From an uncultured Agathobacter sp. (GTDB lineage Bacteria > Bacillota > Clostridia > Lachnospirales > Lachnospiraceae): 55,125 nt of DNA. Below the pieces are notes generated by a model. The model worked only from the letters and a program-made list of their open reading frames with translations, searched no databases and was not told the origin of the DNA. The stretch lies in assembly GCA_934316545.1 (NCBI GenBank), contig CAKRDT010000011.1, positions 1-55,125 of the forward strand, given 5' to 3'. Within the stretch, counting starts at the first letter, position 1; each line of letters begins with the position of its first letter. Made by a program: the position numbers and the translations under genes. Positions 42,135 through 50,852 of this stretch are shown here, in pieces.

Positions 42135-43514
42135 ATGGAAACAAACGAGAACATGACAAACGAGACGATGGATCATGGTGTGGTCGAGAACACGAACCAG
42201 ACACCGGTAATCCAGGAGGCTCCGAAGAAGAACCATAAAGGAGCGTGGAAAGGCGTGCTGGCAGTTGTTCTGACAGCCGGTGTGGTTGGAAGCACGACAC
42301 TTTCCGCTTTTAACCTTGCAACACTGAAATCTTATGTTGCCTCCCAGCAGGAAGACCAGAATGAGGAGACAACCGAAGATTATGTAAAGATTGCGGAGCA
42401 GTATGAGATCAAGCCGACAACCAATATCTCGGATGCGTATAAGTCCGGCGATACATCGAAACTGACGGATAAAGAAAAAGAAACGCTGGATATGGCAAAG
42501 GATGCCTTAAAAGAGATGAAGATAAAAGATGACATGTCCGACTTTGAGAAGGAGAAAGCGGTTTATGACTGGATGACATCTTCGCTGCAGCATGATCAGG
42601 GAGCTTTGACCGTTATCCCTACCACACAGGAAGATTGTGATAATCCTTACGGTGTTCTCAAATATCACAATGCGGTATGTGTCGGATATGCGACAACCTT
42701 CCGTATGTTCATGCAGATGTTGGATATCGAGTGTATGGTGGAACACAATAATGAGAAGTATCATTCATGGGATGTTGTCAAGATCGATGGCGACTGGTAC
42801 ATAACCGATATATACTCCGATGCGGGTAACGGAAATTATGCGCACTTTAATATGACAAATAACATGTTTAGTCAGGAACAAAACTGGGATCAGGAATTCT
42901 TCCCGGTTGCAAATTCTTTAAAGTATAATATGGCTTACCAGAATAAGCAGTCGGTTGATACCGTATATGATATTCCGGCGGCTTTGCGTAAGGCAATGGA
43001 CAAGAAGCTTGGATCGGTCATGATCGGTTTCAAGGAGAAGATTGATGACGATAAGGCACAGATCGCCAATGTGGCAGCAAGTACAGTAAGCGATATGCTG
43101 ATGAACAATAATTATAAGGGTGCACCTTATGCAATCAACAATTATTCATGGGTAACCGATCCGACGACAAGTGAGTATCTGTTCAGTGTGACTTTCAGCA
43201 GTTACAATGTGACAGAAAATACACAGAATCTGACCGATGAACAGCTGCAGAAGATCAATGATGCAGTAACGAAGGCTCTAGAAGGACTGAAAGCCGGAAC
43301 ATACGATTCGAAGGGCAATCTTACATATGATGCACAGCCGGACAATACGATGTATGATGAGCCAAACTCTGAGGAGAACGGCATGGATCAGACTGTAACA
43401 ACATTAGAAGGTATGGCTGGCCGCGAAAAACAGGCAATCGGTGGAACGGATGCTGCCACAGACATGAATCTTACCAATGATGGAGCAACTGCTGGATTTA
43501 CAACAGGAGAATAA
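42135..43514 (+). CDS. Membrane-anchored transglutaminase-like protein
   Basis: The 459-residue protein has a polar cytoplasmic head (about 30 residues), one membrane helix (GVLAVVLTAGVVGSTTLSAF) and an extracellular transglutaminase-like domain. The Cys-His-Asp triad is visible as NAVCVGYATTFRMFMQML, KYHSWDVVKIDGDWY and ITDIYSD. Such domains act as proteases or amidases on envelope material. A polar C-terminal tail ends in a Thr/Gly-rich stretch. GAGAGG fits the ATG at 42135; the ATG at 42126 is also possible. It is 3 bp upstream of a DUF4358 gene. Confidence 0.78.
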   Translation: METNENMTNETMDHGVVENTNQTPVIQEAPKKNHKGAWKGVLAVVLTAGVVGSTTLSAFNLATLKSYVASQQEDQNEETTEDYVKIAEQYEIKPTTNISDAYKSGDTSKLTDKEKETLDMAKDALKEMKIKDDMSDFEKEKAVYDWMTSSLQHDQGALTVIPTTQEDCDNPYGVLKYHNAVCVGYATTFRMFMQMLDIECMVEHNNEKYHSWDVVKIDGDWYITDIYSDAGNGNYAHFNMTNNMFSQEQNWDQEFFPVANSLKYNMAYQNKQSVDTVYDIPAALRKAMDKKLGSVMIGFKEKIDDDKAQIANVAASTVSDMLMNNNYKGAPYAINNYSWVTDPTTSEYLFSVTFSSYNVTENTQNLTDEQLQKINDAVTKALEGLKAGTYDSKGNLTYDAQPDNTMYDEPNSEENGMDQTVTTLEGMAGREKQAIGGTDAATDMNLTNDGATAGFTTGE

Positions 43515-43517
43515 TCT

Positions 43518-44003
43518 ATGAAGAAGATCATAAGTGTAATGCTTGCCTTAGCCGTGCTCTTACAGTGCGGCTGCGGTGGCACAAAAGTAAGCGATACCGT
43601 CAGCATGTATGATCTGCGTCAGACGATGGAGGCAGCAGACAAGAGTCTTCCGGAGATGCTGAATGCCAGCAGTTCGGATGAGAATGCTGCGGATTCGTTT
43701 TCCTATATTTCGGATATGGACTATGACAAGGTCGACAGTTTCTTCTTAAGTTATGCGAAAGAAGGTACTGCGGATGAGATCGCGGTCGTTGCAGTCAAAG
43801 ATTTGAATGATATTGATGAAGCAAAAAAGAGTCTTGAGGCGCATCGACAGAGCCGGCGTAAGCTGCTCGATCAGTATGAACCGGAAGAAGTTAAGCGCAT
43901 TGATGATGGACTGGTGTTTGCAGCAAATCAGTATGCAGTTCTGATCATCTGCGATGATGCAAGCAGCGTAAAAGCAGCATTTGAGAAAGCTGTTGAAAAG
44001 TAG
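43518..44003 (+). CDS. DUF4358-type lipoprotein
   Basis: The 161-residue protein has a lipoprotein-like signal (MKKIISVMLALAVLLQCGC) with Cys17 or Cys19 as lipid site; the lipobox is not perfect. The domain that follows (SLPEMLNASSSDE, YAKEGTADEIAVVAVKDLND, GLVFAANQYAVLIICDD) fits DUF4358, frequent in Lachnospiraceae and of unknown function. It is transcribed with the transglutaminase-like gene 3 bp upstream and ends at a strong terminator. Confidence 0.8.
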   Translation: MKKIISVMLALAVLLQCGCGGTKVSDTVSMYDLRQTMEAADKSLPEMLNASSSDENAADSFSYISDMDYDKVDSFFLSYAKEGTADEIAVVAVKDLNDIDEAKKSLEAHRQSRRKLLDQYEPEEVKRIDDGLVFAANQYAVLIICDDASSVKAAFEKAVEK

Positions 44004-44014
44004 AATATTTTTTG

Positions 44015-44050
44015 GATACCGTACCTTATGGTGCGGTATCTTTGCGTTTT
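44015..44050 (+). terminator. Terminator after the DUF4358 gene
   Basis: GATACCGTACC-TTAT-GGTGCGGTATC, an 11-bp stem with one G-U pair, is followed by TTTGCGTTTT. Confidence 0.85.
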
Positions 44051-44214
44051 GGCAGAACAGGGTAGTGTCAGTAGGTTTAAAAGGGTAAAAAGGTGGATTG
44101 TATGCGGTTTTGAACAGTTTATCTGTTGGTATTTGTAGATTTCTATGATAAAATAAAGTCAGTAGATCCGTTTGTGTGTGGAAGTATGAAGATAGAAAGA
44201 GTTGAAGGCGAAAA

Positions 44215-45003
44215 GTGACAGAATTAGAAGCGTATTATAATAAATTTAATGAGGAAAAAAGGCTGAACAGCCGGCATGGAAATGTAGAGTTTATTACAAG
44301 TATGCATTATATTCATCAGTATCTGCATCGGCTTGAAGAAACTCGGAATCGTGCGGATATAAAGATCCTGGATATCGGTGCGGGAACCGGGAGATACAGT
44401 GTTCCTCTTGCGGAAGAAGGGTATGATGTGTCCGCGGTGGAACTGGTAAAACATAATCTTGGACGTCTTAAGCAGAAGAATAGCAGCGTAAAGGCTTATC
44501 AGGGAAATGCGTTGAAGCTGAAAAGGTTTGATGACGAGAGCTTTGATGTGACATTGCTTTTTGGCCCGATGTATCATCTGCACAGGGAAGAGGACAAGCT
44601 ACAGGCGCTTATGGAAGCAAAGCGTGTGACGAAATGCGGCGGATATATTTTTGTCGCATATATTATGAATGAGTTCAGTGTGATTACCTACGCGTTCAAG
44701 GAACGTCATATTCTGGAGGGATTGCAGAACGGAATGCTCGATGAGAACTATCACTGTACGGATGCAGCAAATCCGCTCTATTCCTTTGTACGGCTGGAGG
44801 ATATAGAAACGCTTAATGAGAAGGCCGGAATCAAACGGGAAAAGATTATTGCTGCAGATGGAGCTGCAAATTATATACGACCGTATCTGAATGCATTGAC
44901 AGAAGAAGAATATGAGGCTTTCATACGGTATCATCTGGCAACCTGCGAGCGTATGGATCTTATGGGAGCAAGCAGCCATACGGTAGATATATTAATGAAA
45001 TAG
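44215..45003 (+). CDS. Class I SAM-dependent methyltransferase
   Basis: The 262-residue protein has motif I ILDIGAGTGRYSVPLAEEGY, the acidic end of strand 2 (VSAVEL), and a motif IV-like DVTLLFGPMYHLHREEDK. It belongs to the Methyltransf_11/25 type of small-molecule or RNA methyltransferases; the substrate is not evident. The start is a GTG at 44215 behind GAAGG. It lies 9 bp upstream of the CapA gene and is probably cotranscribed. Confidence 0.85.
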   Translation: MTELEAYYNKFNEEKRLNSRHGNVEFITSMHYIHQYLHRLEETRNRADIKILDIGAGTGRYSVPLAEEGYDVSAVELVKHNLGRLKQKNSSVKAYQGNALKLKRFDDESFDVTLLFGPMYHLHREEDKLQALMEAKRVTKCGGYIFVAYIMNEFSVITYAFKERHILEGLQNGMLDENYHCTDAANPLYSFVRLEDIETLNEKAGIKREKIIAADGAANYIRPYLNALTEEEYEAFIRYHLATCERMDLMGASSHTVDILMK

Positions 45004-45011
45004 GGGGATAT

Positions 45012-46166
45012 ATGAACAAAAGAAGAAGGAGTATCGGGATACTTGTGCTCGCCTTGCTGTTTGGCGGGTGCGCCACAACGCAGGATACGGTGCTTAAGGA
45101 TACGGCATCGGTGCAACAGGTTCAGACCGAGGCGGCTGCACCGACGCAGGAGCCGGAAGCTGTGGAAGCGATACAACCGACAGAGACGCAGGAGCCGGAA
45201 CCTGTTATGCAGACGGTGACTCTTACAGCAACAGGAGACTGCACACTTGGCGCGACACAGACGCATGGATATGAGGGCTCTTTTCACGAATATTATGATA
45301 AATACGGACAGGATTATTTTTTTGATGGGGTTCGTGATATTTTCGAGCAGGATGATTTTACCCTGATTAATCTGGAGTGTGTTCTGACGGAATCAACAGA
45401 TCGTGTAGAGAAGACCTGGAATCTGAAAGGAAAGCCGGAATATGTAGGCATTATGACCGGAAGTTCGGTGGAAGGATGCAGCCTTGGCAACAATCATACG
45501 CTGGATTATGGACAACAGAGTCTGTCAGATACGGAAAATGTGCTGGATGAGGCCGGAATCGTGTATGGTTACAATGAACACGTGGCAACCTATACGACAG
45601 AATCCGGTATTGTGGTAGGAGTTGTATCGGTCAATCTTCTCGCACAGACAGATGAGAAAGCGGAGTACATTCATGATGGAATCAACCGGCTGCGTGAGGA
45701 AGGTGCGGATATTGTGGTGGCATGCTGCCACTGGGGCATTGAGGGAGATCATTACCCAAATGATTATCAAAAGACAACCGCACATAAAATTATAGACTGG
45801 GGAGCCGATCTGCTGATCGGAAATCATCCGCATGTGTTGCAGGGAGTGGAATTATACAATGGCAAGATCATCTGTTACAGCCTTGGTAATTTCTGCTTTG
45901 GAGGAAATCGAAATCCGCAGGTAAAGGATACTGCAATCTTTCAACAGACTTTTACATTTGTGGACGGGGTGCTGCAGAACGATGTCTCTGCGAAAATGAT
46001 TCCCTGCACAATCAGCTCGACCGATACAAGAAATGATTTTCAGCCAACTGTTGCAGAGGGGGAACGCAAGGCAAAAATCATAGAGAATCTGAACACGTAC
46101 AACGAACCTTATTCGCAGGCCAGATTGGATGCGGAAGGAACCATATATCGGGGAGATGGAAGTTAA
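45012..46166 (+). CDS. CapA-family lipoprotein (metallophosphatase fold)
   Basis: The 384-residue protein has a lipoprotein signal with lipobox LLFGGC (Cys20), a Thr/Glu/Pro-rich linker, then the CapA/PgsA domain: TATGDCTLGATQ, LINLECVLTE, SLGNNHTLDYG, VVACCHWGIEGDHYP and LLIGNHPHVLQG hold the predicted metal ligands. CapA proteins take part in poly-gamma-glutamate anchoring or envelope polymer metabolism; no capB or capC lies nearby, so the role here is open. Its stop overlaps an ATG of the next frame (TAATG). Confidence 0.88.
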   Translation: MNKRRRSIGILVLALLFGGCATTQDTVLKDTASVQQVQTEAAAPTQEPEAVEAIQPTETQEPEPVMQTVTLTATGDCTLGATQTHGYEGSFHEYYDKYGQDYFFDGVRDIFEQDDFTLINLECVLTESTDRVEKTWNLKGKPEYVGIMTGSSVEGCSLGNNHTLDYGQQSLSDTENVLDEAGIVYGYNEHVATYTTESGIVVGVVSVNLLAQTDEKAEYIHDGINRLREEGADIVVACCHWGIEGDHYPNDYQKTTAHKIIDWGADLLIGNHPHVLQGVELYNGKIICYSLGNFCFGGNRNPQVKDTAIFQQTFTFVDGVLQNDVSAKMIPCTISSTDTRNDFQPTVAEGERKAKIIENLNTYNEPYSQARLDAEGTIYRGDGS

Positions 46167-46207
46167 TGTTTCGGAGAAGAAGAAATAGAAATAAGAGGAA
46201 TCAGACA

Positions 46208-48358
46208 ATGAGTTTTAATGAGTATAATCAGGCCTATCATGAGGCACATCAGCAGAAAGTAAAGGGAGAAGATTCTTTAAAGCCGCTGGAGAAAATCGAT
46301 GGTTTTGATGTAAGACCGGGCTTTTTCCGTATGAACGGAGCGTATGTTGTCCCTGGCGGAGTCAGCTTCACGATCAGTTCACATGGTGCGACAAGCTGCA
46401 CCCTTTTGTTATTTCGTCCGAAGGAAAATGAGCCGTATGCCAAGATCCGGATTCCGGAGAATTATCGTATCGGAAACACATACTCGATTCTGGTGTATGG
46501 CCTGAATATTCAGGACTTTGAGTATGCATATGAAATTGATGGCCCGTATGAGCCGGAAAAAGGTAAGCTTTTTGATAAGAAAAATATTATTCTTGATCCT
46601 TATGCCAAGGCGGTTACGGGACAGCGTCAGTGGGGAGAAAAACCTCAGGGAGACAAACCGCAGGTCTATAAGGCTCGTGTTGTGCGCAGCGCTTTTGACT
46701 GGGGATGCAATGAACAGATTACGCATCCCTTTGAAGATCTGGTGATTTATGAAGCGCATGTGCGTGGATTTACAAAGGATGCATCATCGAATGTTATCGG
46801 AGGCGGAACGTTTGAAGGGCTTCGACAGAAGATTCCGTATCTGAAGGACCTCGGAATTAATGCGGTGGAACTGATGCCGATTTTTGAGTTTGATGAGATG
46901 GAAAATCCACGAATTGTGGATGGTGAGATGCTTTATAATTATTGGGGATATAATACCGTTTCGTTTTTCTCTCCAAACACAAGTTATGCTTATCGTGAGG
47001 AGCATAACCATGAGGGCGATGAACTGAAACACCTGATCCGTGAACTGAAGGCAAACGGGATCGAGGTCATTCTTGATGTTGTATTTAATCACACTGCAGA
47101 AGGCAACGAGATGGGCCCGAGTTTTTGTTTCAAGGGAATTGACAATAATATTTACTATATGCTGACTCCGGACGCTCATTACTATAATTTCAGCGGATGC
47201 GGAAATGTTATGAACTGCAATCATCCGGTTGTGCGCAATTTTATTATGGATTGTCTGCGTTTGTGGGCAGTGGAATACCGTGTGGATGGATTCAGGTTTG
47301 ATCTTGCATCGATTCTCGGACGTGACCAGAATGGTGCGCCAATGAACAATCCACCGATTCTGGAAGCGTTGGCGTTTGATTCAATCCTTGGCAATATAAA
47401 GCTGATCGCGGAGGCATGGGATGCCGGGGGATTGTATCAGGTTGGAAGTTTCCCTTCCTGGAACCGCTGGGCAGAGTGGAACGGAAGATATCGTGATGAC
47501 ATGCGTTGCTTCCTAAAAGGCGATCAGGGTATGGCGGAGCGGGCAATCACAAGAATTACCGGCTCTTTGGATATGTATGATCCGGCACGCCGCGGATATA
47601 GTGCGTCGGTTAATTTTCTGACCTGCCACGATGGATTTACGCTTTATGATCTGTATTCCTATAATCAGAAGCATAATGAAAAGAATGGATGGGATAATAC
47701 AGATGGAGATAATAACGGACACAGCTGGAACTGCGGCGCGGAAGGCGCATCCGGGGATCCTCAGGTTGAAGGTCTTAGAAGAAGACTGGTAAAGAATGCA
47801 TTTGCGGCGCTTATGTGCAGCCGTGGACCAGCCATGTTCCTTGCGGGAGATGAATTTTGTAATACGCAGTTTGGAAATAATAATGCGTATTGTCAGGACA
47901 ATATTATTTCATGGCTTGATTGGAATCGATTAGAGGAATATCAGGAAATCCATGATTTTGCCCGTTTTATGATACATTTTCGTGCCGCCCATCCGGTGCT
48001 GCGCAAGGATACGAAGCAGGCTCAGTGCGGACTTCCGATGATCAGCATCCACAACGGGGAGCCGTATCGCAATTATACGGATTTCAATACGCATCTGATC
48101 GGCATCATGTATGCGGGACGAAATGCAGAGGATACGGACGATGATATCATATTTTATGCGATGAATTCTTATTGGGAGCCGCTTTCGCAGAAGCTTCCGG
48201 AGCTGCCGAACGGGTTGCATTGGGAGGTTGTAGTCAATACAAACTGCATCTATGAAGATGGTTTCAATCCGCAGGAGCAGACGGAATACTCCTGGAATCA
48301 TGTAGAGGTGTCGAGTCGTTCCACGGTGATTTTAGTTGCCAAAAAGGATGAGACGTAG
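46208..48358 (+). CDS. glgX: Glycogen debranching enzyme / isoamylase (GH13)
   Basis: The 716-residue enzyme hydrolyses alpha-1,6 branches of glycogen or limit dextrin. An N-terminal CBM48 (SHGATSCTLLLFRP, EYAYEIDGPYEPEKGKLFD) precedes the GH13 barrel with VILDVVFNHTAEGNE, nucleophile Asp365 in YRVDGFRFDLASIL, acid/base Glu402 in KLIAEAWDAGG and Asp475 in TCHDGFTLYDLYSYNQKHN, all in the order seen in GlgX/TreX. The start at 46208 (MSFNEYNQ) follows AGAGGA; an ATG at 46166 overlapping the CapA stop would add a basic tail. It could be named pulA/treX as well. Confidence 0.88.
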   Translation: MSFNEYNQAYHEAHQQKVKGEDSLKPLEKIDGFDVRPGFFRMNGAYVVPGGVSFTISSHGATSCTLLLFRPKENEPYAKIRIPENYRIGNTYSILVYGLNIQDFEYAYEIDGPYEPEKGKLFDKKNIILDPYAKAVTGQRQWGEKPQGDKPQVYKARVVRSAFDWGCNEQITHPFEDLVIYEAHVRGFTKDASSNVIGGGTFEGLRQKIPYLKDLGINAVELMPIFEFDEMENPRIVDGEMLYNYWGYNTVSFFSPNTSYAYREEHNHEGDELKHLIRELKANGIEVILDVVFNHTAEGNEMGPSFCFKGIDNNIYYMLTPDAHYYNFSGCGNVMNCNHPVVRNFIMDCLRLWAVEYRVDGFRFDLASILGRDQNGAPMNNPPILEALAFDSILGNIKLIAEAWDAGGLYQVGSFPSWNRWAEWNGRYRDDMRCFLKGDQGMAERAITRITGSLDMYDPARRGYSASVNFLTCHDGFTLYDLYSYNQKHNEKNGWDNTDGDNNGHSWNCGAEGASGDPQVEGLRRRLVKNAFAALMCSRGPAMFLAGDEFCNTQFGNNNAYCQDNIISWLDWNRLEEYQEIHDFARFMIHFRAAHPVLRKDTKQAQCGLPMISIHNGEPYRNYTDFNTHLIGIMYAGRNAEDTDDDIIFYAMNSYWEPLSQKLPELPNGLHWEVVVNTNCIYEDGFNPQEQTEYSWNHVEVSSRSTVILVAKKDET

Positions 48359-48390
48359 AAATGAAAAAATAAACCGGGGGAAAAAGAAAG

Positions 48391-48425
48391 AACCCCAGAA
48401 GCTAATCGAAAAGCTTCTGGGGTTG
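48391..48425 (-). terminator. Terminator of tRNA-Pro (minus strand)
   Basis: On the minus strand AACCCCAGAAGCT-TTTCGATT-AGCTTCTGGGGTT is followed by CTTTCTTTTT. The 12 to 13-bp stem is perfect. Confidence 0.85.
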
Positions 48426-48473
48426 CCCCTGCCAAGGATACTCTCGCATTAAGCACCGGAATCCTTGAAATCG

Positions 48474-48547
48474 TCGGCGCGACAGGATTTGAACCTGCGA
48501 CCTCTGCGTCCCGAACGCAGCGCTCTACCAAGCTGAGCCACGCGCCG
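48474..48547 (-). tRNA. tRNA-Pro (anticodon CGG)
   Basis: The minus strand folds into a complete 74-nt cloverleaf: acceptor CGGCGCG/CGCGCCG with discriminator A, D-loop GGCTCAGCTTGGTAGAGC, anticodon arm CTGCG-TTCGGGA-CGCAG with anticodon CGG (codon CCG), and T-arm AGGTTCAAATCCT. CCA is not encoded. Confidence 0.95.
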
Positions 48548-48602
48548 ATTTACAACTGCCCAATTATATTATCATATACACAGGGATTTGTCTAGTCTAT
48601 TT

Positions 48603-48869
48603 TTACATTGTTTCTTTTAAATTGTCTACGAAATCATTTGGGCTTTCCACGATCAAATCACTGACGGACACTTGCAACACTTCCGCCAGCCGCTTAAGTT
48701 CCGCAATATTGGGGGAACGACGCCCCGTGCGGTATCCGCTGATGGTACTGGCCGCAACGGTCAGCTTTGTTGCTAAATGTTGATTTGAAATTTTTTTTGC
48801 AACCATTATGGCGTTTAAATTGCAACCGAATGTTTCATGTTTGTAGTTTGTGTGTGCCTTCTTTTCCAT
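48603..48869 (-). CDS. XRE-family helix-turn-helix regulator
   Basis: The 88-residue protein contains one Cro/CI-type domain: NLNAIMVAKKISNQHLATKL, TVAASTISGYRTGRRSPNI and LAEVLQVSVSDLIV. There is little beyond the DNA-binding domain. The start (MEKKAHTNYK) has no clear ribosome binding site; an in-frame ATG at 48908 has none either. The target is unknown. Confidence 0.75.
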   Translation of the reverse strand: MEKKAHTNYKHETFGCNLNAIMVAKKISNQHLATKLTVAASTISGYRTGRRSPNIAELKRLAEVLQVSVSDLIVESPNDFVDNLKETM

Positions 48870-48959
48870 AAAGTAATTGTAAAGTGCAGAACATAAAAAG
48901 AAAAGCAATAATGCGCAAATATAGAACTGTATTATATACGCAGCCTGTAAATAATGAAT

Positions 48960-49691
48960 TTAAATCCATCCTCCGTCTAAGGTAATGATCTGCCCGGTGA
49001 GGTAGGAAGATCCGTTTGCGATGGAGAGTGCAAGTGTGGCAACTTCATCCGGTCGCCCCATTCGTTCGGCAGGAATCGAGGAGATTAAATCTTTACGTTC
49101 TTCTTCCGAAAAGCATCGGTTCATATCGGTATCAATGACGCCGCAGGCAATCGCATTCACGGTAATATTGCTTGGGGCAAGTTCCTTGCCAAGAGCGCGG
49201 GTGAAAGAATTGATTCCGCCTTTACAGGCAGAGTAGGCAACTTCGCAGGATGCCCCGACATTTCCCCACACAGATGAGATGTTGATGATGCATCCCTTTT
49301 TGTTGTGAACCATGGAAGGAACCGTACACCGGCAGGTTGAAAAGACAGAAGTCAGATTGGTTGCAACAATTTTATTCCAATCTTCGATGGACATATCCGT
49401 AAGCAGGCCGATATAGGAAATTCCGGCATTGTTGATGAGCACATCAATGGAACCAAATGCTGCAAGCGTTTGATTTACCATATCTTTCACGAAAGCATAT
49501 TCCCCAATGTCTCCAATAAAAACAAGAACAGAGGTATGATATTTTTGCTGTAATTGATCTTTCAGTCTGTGGAGCTGATCCGCAGAGCTGCGGCAGCACA
49601 ATGCAAGCTGATACCCTGCGTGTGCAAAAGTTTCTGCAAGTGCGGCACCGATGCCTCTGGAAGCACCGGTAATAAGAGCGGTTGGTTTCAT
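48960..49691 (-). CDS. Short-chain dehydrogenase/reductase (FabG-like)
   Basis: The 243-residue NAD(P)-dependent oxidoreductase has the cofactor loop TGASRGIGAALAE, INNAGISYIG, and the catalytic Ser-Tyr-Lys as NISSVWGNVG and YSACKGGINSF, with PAERMGRPDEVA and YLTGQIITLDGGWI near the end. It resembles 3-oxoacyl-ACP reductase but stands alone, without fatty-acid genes, so the substrate is uncertain. AAGGAGGATCAAC precedes the ATG at 49691. Confidence 0.9.
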   Translation of the reverse strand: MKPTALITGASRGIGAALAETFAHAGYQLALCCRSSADQLHRLKDQLQQKYHTSVLVFIGDIGEYAFVKDMVNQTLAAFGSIDVLINNAGISYIGLLTDMSIEDWNKIVATNLTSVFSTCRCTVPSMVHNKKGCIINISSVWGNVGASCEVAYSACKGGINSFTRALGKELAPSNITVNAIACGVIDTDMNRCFSEEERKDLISSIPAERMGRPDEVATLALSIANGSSYLTGQIITLDGGWI

Positions 49692-49797
49692 GTTGATCCT
49701 CCTTGTCATCTGGTCTGGATCCGAATCGTGATCGGCGTATACTATATTATCATGTTTTTATGGGAAAAAGCCATGGAAATCCAAAAAGTTTCCGCTT

Positions 49798-50601
49798 TTA
49801 CTGTCGTCGGAATTGTGAGGGTGTCATTCCTGTTACTTTTCGAAACATCACGATAAAGTGACTGGGATCGCTGTATCCCACATCGCGGCCGATTTCCTGA
49901 ACTTTACGTGTGCGCTGCGTGAGCAGCAGCTCTTTGGCTTTGGTAATCCGGTAACTGGTCAGATATTCATAGACGGAGCATCCCAGATAGCGCACAAAAA
50001 GACGTGAAAGATACTGGGGCGACACAAAGACTTCCCGGCATAGCTGTTCGGCTGTCAGATCGTCCATATAGTGCTCCTCGATCAGACCAAGTATCGGCTG
50101 CACATATTTTTCCCATGCGAGATCATTCGTGTTCGTATTGATAAATCCACTTGAAAAATGAAGCAAAAGTGAATAACAATCGCAGGAAAGCTGATGGATA
50201 TTATTCGGTTCCGTCTCAAAATGAAGGACTGCCTGGTCGATGGATTGCCTGATTTTGGCCGCTTCGTCCTTCCCGGTAAAGAGGAAGCGATCATTGCTGA
50301 AAATCTGAGACAGATGCGGTTCCATCGTCCCGCTGAATGTTGCAAAGCATGTAATCCAGTCGGAATCTTCCACGGCGTGATAGGCGTGCGGAACATGTGG
50401 CGAGATCAGGATACCATTTCCCCCGGACAAAAAATGTTCGCTGCCGTCAATGGTTATCATTCCGCATCCGGATTCGGTCTGCAGATAGTGGTAGCGAGGG
50501 TATCCTTGCGGTCTGCGTAATGATTCCTGTGTCCAATGGTTGCCAATCGAATCAAACTGAAATGGATTGCGGTTTAAATTGCTGCTGAAATAAATCGGCA
50601 T
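49798..50601 (-). CDS. AraC-family transcriptional regulator
   Basis: The 267-residue protein has an N-terminal cupin (GCGMITIDGSEHFLSGGNGI, SPHVPHAYHAVED) that should bind a sugar, and a C-terminal double helix-turn-helix (TAEQLCREVFVSPQYLSRLF, IGRDVGYSDPSHFIVMFRKV, TGMTPSQFRR). It is divergent from the GH42 beta-galactosidase gene across a 250-bp gap and probably activates it in response to a galactoside. GAAGGAGAATCCT precedes the ATG. Confidence 0.9.
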   Translation of the reverse strand: MPIYFSSNLNRNPFQFDSIGNHWTQESLRRPQGYPRYHYLQTESGCGMITIDGSEHFLSGGNGILISPHVPHAYHAVEDSDWITCFATFSGTMEPHLSQIFSNDRFLFTGKDEAAKIRQSIDQAVLHFETEPNNIHQLSCDCYSLLLHFSSGFINTNTNDLAWEKYVQPILGLIEEHYMDDLTAEQLCREVFVSPQYLSRLFVRYLGCSVYEYLTSYRITKAKELLLTQRTRKVQEIGRDVGYSDPSHFIVMFRKVTGMTPSQFRRQ

Positions 50602-50852
50602 AGGATTCTCCTTCGTGGTGGATTGTTTTGATGCTTATGTTTTATGTGTTATAGGATCATGCTTTTTCTATGTGCATCATATCATAGAACCTGAGAAAAT
50701 AAAACAGTTTCAAAATGTTATAGAAACAGGTTTATCCTGTTATACACAAATAGGATATCGTGGTATATGATATGGTGTATATAAGAAACGTAAAAAGAAT
50801 AGAAAATATTCAGAATCATTTATCACAAGAACATTTATTTGGAGGAAAACGT
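50602..50852. promoter_or_regulatory. Divergent control region between araC-type and GH42 genes
   Basis: The gap is AT-rich. Near 50719-50755 lies a partly symmetric stretch (AAACAGGTTTATCCTG, TAGGATATCG) that could hold AraC half-sites, and TATGAT-type -10 candidates occur at about 50764-50770. I see no clear direct-repeat pair, so the sites remain undefined. Confidence 0.35.

Noticed and set aside
48298..48531. 77-codon minus-strand frame over the tRNA region
   Set aside because: It is the typical false ORF read through a tRNA (EVAGSNPVAPT) and overlaps the debranching enzyme end and tRNA-Pro.
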